NCBI GenBank assembly: GCA_041648665.1
Contig: JBAZOP010000028.1
Coordinates: 1 to 36,557, forward strand
Source: a bacterium
Lineage (GTDB): Bacteria; UBA10199; 2-02-FULL-44-16; JAAZCA01
Direction of reading: 5' to 3'
Length of the DNA stretch: 36,557 nucleotides
Numbering within the stretch: the stretch's first letter is position 1; every line of letters begins with the position of its first letter. Below, piece by piece: positions 30,943 to 36,557 of this stretch. The notes under the pieces were generated by a model, which was not told where the DNA came from, did not search any database, and saw only the letters and a program-made list of their open reading frames with translations. The translations under genes were made by a program, and so were the position numbers.

Positions 30943-31617
30943 CTACCAGGCGAATTCCACGGGCATCGTGACGCCGATAGGGCGAATGTGGACGTGACTG
31001 TAGAGGCGCTCCGAGGCCTCCTCGAACTCGACTCTCGTCAGCGTTAGCACCTGCGTCACCAGGCCACTCGGCCGGGTGATCGCGAGATCGAGGATGAGCA
31101 CGTTGGGGTTGAAACCTTGGGGTTGCGCTTTGACGAGCTTGAGGACGTAGCCCGGGGTCGGCATCATCACCAATCCGAGCACGTGGAGCGACTTCTGGCT
31201 GCCTGGCCCGGGCATCGTGTTCTCCCAGGCCCACCAGCCGGGACCCTGGCGGTCGGCGGCCGCCGGTTCGACGAGCGTGGCCGCCTCGCTCGCGGAGTCC
31301 ACTGGCTCGGGGTCGCGCACCTGCAGAACCGGCGGGTGCAGGGTGCTGTCCGCCGTGCGGACCTGAATCTCACGGAAGTGGCCCGCGAATGCCCTGGCCA
31401 CCGTGGCCTCGTGATCTGGGGGGCACTCACCGGTGATGCCGCAGTTCCCTGGCCTCTCGTAGACGAAGAACAGCGGCGGGTAGATGCGGGTGGGGCTACG
31501 AACTAGCTCCAGCGTGCCATCGAACCCCCTGGCGTGGCCGGTCACGCTCAGATACAGCGAGTCCCGGTGCTGAATCGCGACGACGCGGCTTACGTGTGCA
31601 AGCGGCAGGACGCTCAT
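30943..31617 (-). CDS. hypothetical partner protein of the radical SAM cassette (224 aa)
   Basis: ATG 31617, five bases after AGGAGG. There is no signal peptide. Two beta-rich halves are visible: the first runs to about residue 95 (VVAIQHRDSLYLSVTGHARG, RSPTRIYPPLFFVYE). The second, from about 128, holds SLHVLGLVMMPTPGYVLKLV followed by QPQGFNPNVLILDL, then a P-x-G and V-x-T-L-T-R-V-E-F strand. The pattern pT-x-Gy...qG-x-NP-x-iLiLdL is seen in small beta-sandwich proteins of unknown role, from memory. It lies 153 bp before the peptide gene in the same orientation and is probably part of the same cassette, perhaps as carrier, protease inhibitor-like or binding partner. Confidence 0.6.
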   Translation of the reverse strand: MSVLPLAHVSRVVAIQHRDSLYLSVTGHARGFDGTLELVRSPTRIYPPLFFVYERPGNCGITGECPPDHEATVARAFAGHFREIQVRTADSTLHPPVLQVRDPEPVDSASEAATLVEPAAADRQGPGWWAWENTMPGPGSQKSLHVLGLVMMPTPGYVLKLVKAQPQGFNPNVLILDLAITRPSGLVTQVLTLTRVEFEEASERLYSHVHIRPIGVTMPVEFAW

Positions 31618-31913
31618 CCATCCCTCCTCGGCCCCGGTGGCCTATCCGGACGATTCAATGCAGACGCCGCAGTTACCACCCTGCGGAAACAGCCAGTGAT
31701 GTTCTCGATATTGGCGGCTGAGACTGCCTCAATGCCGCTCCCTTCCCCGGTCCACAGGCTGCCTAGCACGCAAGACGCGACAGACCACACGGGAGTCCTC
31801 GGAGGAAGTTGGATCAATAGTCAACTCGCGCCGGCGCGAGTCAAGAGAATTCGTCATGCAGCGAGCGCGCGGGCCACCACCACATGGTGATACCGGCGTT
31901 GTTTGTGTATTTC

Positions 31914-32684
31914 CTAAATGCTTTGGGAATCCCCAAGCACCGCTCGAGGCCTGGGCTGGCGGCCGTGCCTGGCAACGCGGGGCTTCCTTCGTCCAGACCG
32001 AGCGCCTTTCCTTCTCCTTCTCGGAACGTGGACCCCCCACTCGATCAGCTTGTCCCGGTAGGAGTCGTACGAAACGTGGAGGCTGCGGGCGGCGTAGAGG
32101 AGGTTACCGTCATGCGCCTGGTAAGCGTAGACGTAGTGTTCCTTCCTAACCGTTTCGAAGTCGCGGACGCGGTGGGGCTCAGCCTTCGCAGGTGGCAGAG
32201 CCGTAGTCGGAACCACGCCAGCGCGCATGTCCTGCTCGAGCTCGCGTCGCTGGCGCAGCTCGCGCTCGTAGTCGTCGGTTTCGTGCTGGAGGCGGACGAT
32301 GTTCATGGCTTCCGCGACCACGGGCAGGACGGCGTCCCGCAGGTTGGGCATCTTGTTGACGTACTGGAAGGCGCCCAGCTTCGCGCACTGCACGGCCGAA
32401 GGCACCTGGTAGTCAACGGTCAGCATGATGACCAGCAGGTTTGGCCAGCGCTCGTGGATGATCTTGAGCGCCTGTTCACCCTGCATGGTCTTGTCGGGAA
32501 ACTTCTTGTCGAGCAGCACCAGGCTAATGGCGCTTGCCTGCTCCTCGAGTATTCGCAGGGCAATCTCACATGAGTGCGCCAGCCGTACCCGGAACTTCCG
32601 CTCAAGAATCAGGCGGAGCGTGATCCGCACTGATCGCTCGTCGTCCACTACCAGGATGCGCCCCTTGGGAGTGAGCGAGGACAT
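31914..32684 (-). CDS. response regulator: receiver plus Fis-type HTH
   Basis: 256 aa. Receiver residues D14/D15 (ILVVDDE), phospho-acceptor D59 (LVLLDKKFP), T89 (IMLTVD) and K111 (VNKMPN) are all present. A coiled-coil linker (about 130-155) leads to the DNA-binding tail, with HYVYAYQAHDGNLLYAARSL and LHVSYDSYRDKLIEWGV, matching the Fis-type helix-turn-helix order. An Arg/Lys-rich stretch (RRRRKGARSGRRK) and the short end GDSQSI follow. The likely partner is the receiver-kinase encoded 248 bp upstream on the same strand. Inverted repeats of the TTTGGG type lie at its 3' end and 177 bp before its start, so autoregulation is possible. Its 3' third is duplicated at 28986-29318. Confidence 0.85.
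   Translation of the reverse strand: MSSLTPKGRILVVDDERSVRITLRLILERKFRVRLAHSCEIALRILEEQASAISLVLLDKKFPDKTMQGEQALKIIHERWPNLLVIMLTVDYQVPSAVQCAKLGAFQYVNKMPNLRDAVLPVVAEAMNIVRLQHETDDYERELRQRRELEQDMRAGVVPTTALPPAKAEPHRVRDFETVRKEHYVYAYQAHDGNLLYAARSLHVSYDSYRDKLIEWGVHVPRRRRKGARSGRRKPRVARHGRQPRPRAVLGDSQSI
31922..31937. repeat. TTTGGG-n4-CCCAAG inverted repeat, copy 2
   Basis: TTTGGGAATCCCCAAG lies in the last codons of the intact regulator gene, the position equivalent to copy 1. Confidence 0.5.
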
Positions 32685-32860
32685 TGTCCGCTCCTCCCCC
32701 CCAGCCAGTCAGCGTAGCGTCTTCAGTCAGCCCAGCAGCGTCTCTCGTCTACCATCCAGGCTACCATGTCCGACCGGACGGCGGAACGAGCCCGACCACT
32801 GATCTGCACTCGCGAATCACCGTCGGAGCGGGGACCAATGATGGGGAGTCTCCAAACCAC

Positions 32861-32876
32861 TTTGGGACTACCCAAA
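32861..32876. repeat. TTTGGG-n4-CCCAAA inverted repeat, copy 3
   Basis: TTTGGGACTACCCAAA is a perfect 6-bp inverted repeat with a 4-base centre. It lies between the kinase stop (32933) and the regulator start (32684), a good place for an operator. It shares (on the minus strand) GGGTA(C/G)TCCCAAAG with copy 1. Confidence 0.5.
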
Positions 32877-32932
32877 CGTGACTGCGTGGCACGCGACGAC
32901 CGAAGACCTCGGCTGGCGTGTGGCAACCTCCA

Positions 32933-34069
32933 TCACCGCGCCAAGGGCAGCTCGACGGTCACACAGGTCCCGCGACCGACCTCGCTGCTGATGCGCACCT
33001 CACCGTGCATGCGACGCACGATGTCTCGCACTACGGCCATCCCGAGTCCGCGCGGCCGGTCCTGCCCCTTGGTGCTGACGAAGGGCTCGAATACCTTGGC
33101 CAGGGCATCGGGACTGATCCCGCGGCCGGTGTCGCGGATCTCCACTACCACACACTCGTCTCGAACGGCCGTGGTTACGGTGACCCGACGCTGTCGCGGT
33201 GAATCCGGCTCGAGGGCCTCGATAGCGTTGGTTAGAAGGTTCGCTAGGACCTGGCAGATCCGAATCGGTGGCGCTGCAACCAAGGGCACGTCGACGAGCC
33301 TGAGCGTGACGCGGACCTGTCTGCGCAGCTCCGGGCTGAGGATGGCGAGAGCAGCCTCTGCGGCCTGGTTGACGTTAGCGGTAGCGCGCTGGTCTGACAT
33401 AGCCGGTTCACCCCGCCTAAACAGCTCGACGCGAGACGACAAGTCGTCAGCCACAACGACCGCGGTCTTCACCGCCTTCCTCAGCGCGTTGGCCTTCCCG
33501 AGCGGCCGACGCGTACCAATGGCGAGATCAGTCACCAGCTCGTCCGCCAGATCTGCGGCTTCGCGCAAGCCTCCGCAGAGAGACGTCAGAGGGTTCGAGA
33601 ACTCGTGCACCTCTTGCCCAAGCAGCGATGCCTCGGCTGTCTGCAGGTTGGCCCGGAGGAGCGATGCATGCGATTCGCTGACGAGAAGGCCCAACTCGTA
33701 GGCCCGAAGTCCGATCCGGAGCTCCTCCGCCATCCTGTCTTCGTTCCAAGGCTTGAGGATGTACCGACTGACCTGACCAGAGTTGATGGCGTCCACTGTC
33801 GCGCGGATGTCGGCGTAGGCGGTCACGATCATCCGTACGACCTGCGGGAACTGGTCCTTGGCAATGGCGCAGAGCTCCGCCCCCGACATGCCTGGCATGC
33901 GCTGGTCGGCCAGGAGCACGGCCACCGGTTCGGTGCCCATCAGGGCCAGCGCCTCCTTCCCTGAGCGGGCGACCACAACCTCGAACCGATCGGTGAAGCA
34001 ATACTTGAACGTGACGAGGTTGCTCTCCTCGTCATCGACGTAGAGGACCTTCGGCCGTCGCTGATTCAC
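32933..34069 (-). CDS. receiver-histidine kinase (REC-HisKA-HATPase)
   Basis: 378 aa from GTG 34069, which has GGAGG seven bases upstream; the longer ATG at 34105 lacks an RBS. The N-terminal receiver has D12/D13 (VLYVDDE), D55 (LLADQRMPG), T83 (MIVTAYAD) and K106 (YILKPW). The kinase part has phospho-acceptor H155 in GQEVHEFSNPLTSL, N281 in NLLTNAIEAL, the G1 box DTGRGI and the G2 box RGLGMAVV. No membrane segment is present, so it is a soluble kinase whose input is phosphorylation of its own receiver. It probably phosphorylates the Fis-type regulator encoded next. It could take phosphate from another kinase such as the hybrid kinase at 11467; the circuit is inferred. Confidence 0.88.
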   Translation of the reverse strand: MNQRRPKVLYVDDEESNLVTFKYCFTDRFEVVVARSGKEALALMGTEPVAVLLADQRMPGMSGAELCAIAKDQFPQVVRMIVTAYADIRATVDAINSGQVSRYILKPWNEDRMAEELRIGLRAYELGLLVSESHASLLRANLQTAEASLLGQEVHEFSNPLTSLCGGLREAADLADELVTDLAIGTRRPLGKANALRKAVKTAVVVADDLSSRVELFRRGEPAMSDQRATANVNQAAEAALAILSPELRRQVRVTLRLVDVPLVAAPPIRICQVLANLLTNAIEALEPDSPRQRRVTVTTAVRDECVVVEIRDTGRGISPDALAKVFEPFVSTKGQDRPRGLGMAVVRDIVRRMHGEVRISSEVGRGTCVTVELPLAR

Positions 34070-34587
34070 TCCGCTCCTCCGCGGACTCGGCTCCACTGGT
34101 CGCAAGAGCGTTGCGACCGGTGAGAATCAGGCAAACCCGCTGAACGCTGCCATCATATGTTGGGATATGGCGTCGTGACCAGGGCCTTCATCGACAAAAC
34201 GGACACCGCGCGGAGCTCGGGCCCTCGATTGGTCCTAGACACACAGGTTCGTCGCCTACCCAAACCGAACATTTTCCACCAAGACTCCGTCGAGCATTGG
34301 ACAACGCCAATCGCGTTTGTGTAGGTCCAAAGAAGCAGATTGCAACCCGTATCCGGAGCTGGTGAGTCTGGTACTCATTCCGATTTAACTTGACTTCAGA
34401 TGTACGCGGCGGACGATCCGGCTTGTGACACGGCGTCCTGTCCGCGGAGACCGAGCAGTTTGCCGCAACGGGGTAGGCAGAGGGTTCCTTCTTGGGCACG
34501 TGGGCGCGAGCTTGAGGCCCCGCCTCAGAGGGCGTCAGTGAGCGGGAGACAGGTCGCTTGGACTGGGCGACTGAGGAGGTGTGCGCC
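34070..34587. other. intergenic region, divergent promoters likely
   Basis: 518 bp between the divergent kinase and LuxR-type genes, noticeably less GC-rich than its surroundings from about 34200 to 34400. Both promoters should lie here. Strings such as TTGACT (34391-34396) occur without well-spaced partners. No coding frame is supported. Confidence 0.4.
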
Positions 34588-34836
34588 ATGCAATTGCGCA
34601 GAAGACCAACTGGGCGAGCCCGTCCTGATGGCGGGACGCTCAGTTCACGTCAGAAAGAGGTGTTGTGCCTGATTGCCGATGGGTACACCTGTTCGAACAT
34701 CGCTGCAAGGCTCGGCCTCAGTGAGCGTACCGTGGAGACTCATCGAGCACGTTTGATCGCAAGGACTGGTGCAATGAACACCGCAGAATTGACCAAGTAC
34801 GCAATCCGCGTGGGGCTTACCAAGCTCGAGGTTTGA
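34588..34836 (+). CDS. stand-alone LuxR/NarL-type HTH protein (82 aa)
   Basis: ATG 34588 is eight bases after GAGGAGG. Residues 18-80 form a complete LuxR-type HTH: LSSRQKEVLCLIADGYTCSN, IAARLGLSERTVETHRARL and a TAELTKYAIRVGL end. There is no receiver or sensor domain, so activity must be set by expression or partner binding (GerE-like small regulators are a precedent). A basic N-terminal stretch of ten or so residues precedes it. The two exported proteins downstream on the same strand are candidate targets. Confidence 0.85.
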   Translation: MQLRRRPTGRARPDGGTLSSRQKEVLCLIADGYTCSNIAARLGLSERTVETHRARLIARTGAMNTAELTKYAIRVGLTKLEV

Positions 34837-34992
34837 GCCGCGTGTGGTCCGGGTTTGTACGCATTGTTCTAGCGCGTTGAGGCGAGCACACTGGCCTCCA
34901 ACAAGGCTCAGCTTGGAGAGGCCACGATACCGTTGTGCCCCCACCGTCGCAGAATGAGCAGGCACAACGGGCAGAGGAATTCGGAGGACAGA

Positions 34993-35610
34993 ATGCGCCT
35001 CAAGCATGGTCTTTCCATTGCTGCTATTGGTGGGGTCGTCTTCCTAGGCGCCATGTTGCTGTTTGGCTTGGGTTCGAGACGCCCCGACTCGAAGTCGGTA
35101 GTCGAGCGCGACGCACCACCGAGCACGTCGCCCATCACGGCACCGCTATCTCGTGTGGCTTCACCCTCCTTGCCGGGGGTGAACAATGGAGTGGACGAGC
35201 GTGTTGGTGGTCAGCAGGCGCCTGAGGATCACGCGCCGGACCTGGCAGAGATGGCGCGCCAAGAACGCGAAGCCCTGCTAGGCCGCATCCAGTCGCCGCA
35301 GCGCTCATCTGAGCCTTGGACAGCAGATGCCGCGAGGCTGTTCGATGAGCTGAAACTCGTGAAGCTGCCGGCAGCCGCGCAACGAGACGCCTCGTACGGA
35401 AGCTTGGTGTGTTACCCAGCCGGGTGCGTCGCATCCATCGAATCCACCCCTCAGGGACTGAGGGTGCTGATCGACGAGTGGTTGAATAACACGCACCTGA
35501 CTGCTTGGCAGGCAAGTAAGCATTGGACCCCTCCTCTGCCGCTTCCGAACGGCAGAGTATCCGCTGCATTCGTACTTGAACGGCCTGCGGGCCATCGACA
35601 AGGAGGATGA
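34993..35610 (+). CDS. membrane-anchored protein of unknown function (205 aa)
   Basis: ATG 34993, five bases after GGAGG; an upstream in-frame start at 34933 is weaker. Residues 1-28 give a basic start and one membrane span (SIAAIGGVVFLGAMLLFGLG). A Ser/Pro/Asp-rich spacer to about 85 is followed by a charged helix (EMARQEREALLGRIQSPQ) and a small domain containing LVCYPAGCVASIES, whose two cysteines could form a disulfide outside the membrane. The pattern C-x-PAGC-x-A is typical of small exported domains in myxobacterial envelope proteins, from general impression. Its last codons form the RBS of the next gene, so the two are co-expressed. Confidence 0.6.
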   Translation: MRLKHGLSIAAIGGVVFLGAMLLFGLGSRRPDSKSVVERDAPPSTSPITAPLSRVASPSLPGVNNGVDERVGGQQAPEDHAPDLAEMARQEREALLGRIQSPQRSSEPWTADAARLFDELKLVKLPAAAQRDASYGSLVCYPAGCVASIESTPQGLRVLIDEWLNNTHLTAWQASKHWTPPLPLPNGRVSAAFVLERPAGHRQGG

Positions 35611-35611
35611 C

Positions 35612-36166
35612 ATGAAGAGAGTACTGGTCTGTGCGCTTTCGGTGATGACGCTGCTGGTCGGTGCGAACAGTGCGTACGCCAACCAACAGTGGACACCTGG
35701 TTCCGTCTGCCGCGGCAATGCCGTCTGGGAGCAGGGCTACATCAGTTTCCTGGACTCGAGGGCGTACAACGATTACCAGGCTGGCACGATTGGTATTTCG
35801 TGCCCGGTGCAGGTGACCGATGCCGTCTCCAGCAATTACTACCCCTACTACAGGGTCAATGAGGTGTCGGTCATGTACTACGACGCAACGCCGACAAACG
35901 GGGGTGGCGCCGTTTTCTGCTGGGTGGTCGGAACCAGTGCCACCGGCGGCACCACGGCGAGTTCGTCGGTGTACAGCTGCAGCACAACCGGGGGGTGCGG
36001 CAATGACGCCAACACCTTTACCGGCACCGGCCGCCTGGATTTCGCGAATCCGCTGGCGTACGGCTACTGGGCCGGCCTGAGTGTCCGGTGCGGCGTACCG
36101 TACAACGACTCTGAAGCCTACGGCAAGAGTTCGCTCATTTCGATCTTCAGCGATTGGACGAACTAG
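35612..36166 (+). CDS. secreted Cys-rich protein of unknown function (184 aa)
   Basis: ATG 35612 with AAGGAGG upstream, one base after the previous stop. Residues 1-23 are a classical signal peptide ending AYA, with predicted cleavage before NQQW. The mature part of about 161 residues has six cysteines (SVCRG, ISCPV, FCWVV, YSCST, GGCGN, VRCGV), allowing three disulfides. It is rich in Tyr, Gly and Ser with an all-beta look (YYPYYRVNEVSVMYYD). No family is named. Similar secreted beta proteins with this spacing are frequent in myxobacteria as extracellular or spore/biofilm components, which is only an impression. Coupled to the membrane-anchored protein. Confidence 0.7.
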   Translation: MKRVLVCALSVMTLLVGANSAYANQQWTPGSVCRGNAVWEQGYISFLDSRAYNDYQAGTIGISCPVQVTDAVSSNYYPYYRVNEVSVMYYDATPTNGGGAVFCWVVGTSATGGTTASSSVYSCSTTGGCGNDANTFTGTGRLDFANPLAYGYWAGLSVRCGVPYNDSEAYGKSSLISIFSDWTN

Positions 36167-36351
36167 AACGCGGACCGGCCTCCCCGCCACCGCGCATTGA
36201 CCCCCAAGTAGGGAACGTGATCTGACAGAGGCATGCGCCTCTGGTCGACGCTCCTGACCCCCTTACTGACGCGTGAAATCCTCAAGCCCCGAGAAGCGGG
36301 GGAACCTCGCGAGCGGCGCCACGTCTCTCGATAGCGCGTCACGCCGGAATT

Positions 36352-36441
36352 ATGGAGCATGCCGAGTCTGAGGAAGCGGTCCGCCTGGTTGTGGGCGCGA
36401 CGCTGTGCGAGATCGACGACGAATGGGCCGTGCATCGGTGA
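36352..36441 (+). pseudogene. IS256-type transposase C-terminal remnant
   Basis: A 29-residue frame, EAVRLVVGATLCEIDDEWAV followed by HR and stop, resembles the C-terminus of IS256/mutator-family transposases (pattern RLVGA-L-x-E-x-x-DEW-x-V-x-R). An extra Val in RLVVGA and the immediate upstream loss of frame point to a fragment. The catalytic DDE region is not in the window. The call is from memory of the family pattern and is tentative. Confidence 0.4.
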
Positions 36442-36462
36442 TCGGTTAGCAGCCCGTCACGC

Positions 36463-36557
36463 ATGACGTTTCCCGACGGAGATCCGGTGCTCGTATTGCG
36501 CGCCCGCTTCGACCCGCGCCTGGAGCCGCGCCCGATTGGCGTTGGGATCGACGGCCT
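36463..36557 (+). CDS. possible start of a gene cut by the right edge
   Basis: ATG 36463 opens a frame to the window end (TFPDGDPVLVLRARFDPRLE and on), with GC-rich third positions. There is no clear RBS. Too short to identify. Confidence 0.2.
   Translation, partial: MTFPDGDPVLVLRARFDPRLEPRPIGVGIDG

Noticed and set aside
35135..36190. 351-aa minus-strand frame opposite the secreted proteins
   Set aside because: The plus-strand genes have signal sequences and coupled RBS; the minus frame has neither.
1..36557. CRISPR array, rRNA or phage structural genes
   Set aside because: No regularly spaced repeats, no rRNA-like sequence and no capsid, tail or terminase motifs were seen on reading both strands.

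Overview
This is a 36.6 kb window of high-GC DNA with strong third-position GC bias. It probably comes from a Myxococcota or other former deltaproteobacterial genome. The grounds are large hybrid histidine kinases, response regulators with Fis-type HTH tails, lipoproteins and coiled-coil envelope proteins, and an IS21-family element with accessory genes. The assignment is an inference. No rRNA, tRNA or CRISPR array was recognised.

Layout. (1) 1-2.9 kb, plus strand: an accessory or mobile-element gene block. It holds a cut-off Fis-type HTH protein, two tandem paralogous 71-aa Arg-tailed proteins, a CHC2/TOPRIM primase, a small protein and a SprT-like zinc peptidase with a zinc-ribbon tail, closed by a clear intrinsic terminator. 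(2) 3.0-7.3 kb, minus strand: a compact lower-GC operon of two D-Ala-D-Ala-ligase-type ATP-grasp enzymes, a cytosolic C39-like cysteine protease, a MurF-type ligase with an extra Cys-rich tail, and a small Cys-rich protein. It looks like an accessory peptidoglycan-precursor or peptide-assembly pathway and is the strongest candidate here for an undescribed system. (3) 7.5-11.4 kb, plus strand: a tyrosine recombinase, a basic zinc/histone-like protein, a lipoprotein behind a 23-aa leader ORF, a lone receiver-domain protein and a small orphan. A palindrome, TGTAATTCCAATTACA, sits in the integrase promoter and a degenerate copy lies before the lipoprotein. (4) 11.5-18.3 kb, minus strand: a 1010-aa hybrid sensor kinase and three envelope proteins, one of them a Cof-type HAD phosphatase with a lipoprotein-like N-terminus.

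(5) 18.5-28.6 kb, minus strand: an operon of a 761-aa unknown protein, a CMD/AhpD-like protein without its cysteines, a 301-aa protein with a possible nucleoside-deoxyribosyltransferase-like start, and a protein that fuses a trypsin-like protease to an S1/P1-type zinc nuclease. The 301-aa gene is split by a 3,582-bp IS21-family element (21586-25167) with 41-bp inverted ends and a 6-bp target duplication ATCTGG. Removing the element and one repeat restores the frame exactly. (6) 29-31.6 kb, minus strand: a putative RiPP cassette of a 224-aa partner, a 101-aa peptide with two internal repeats, and a radical SAM/SPASM maturase coupled to it by a GTGA overlap. The cassette lies between a full response-regulator gene (31914-32684) and a decayed second copy of that gene's 3' end (28986-29318), which suggests integration at, or duplication of, the regulator's 3' end. 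(7) 32.9-34.1 kb: a receiver-histidine kinase, likely partner of that regulator. (8) 34.6-36.2 kb, plus strand: a stand-alone LuxR-type HTH, a membrane-anchored protein and a secreted Cys-rich protein. A short IS256-type transposase remnant follows near the right edge.
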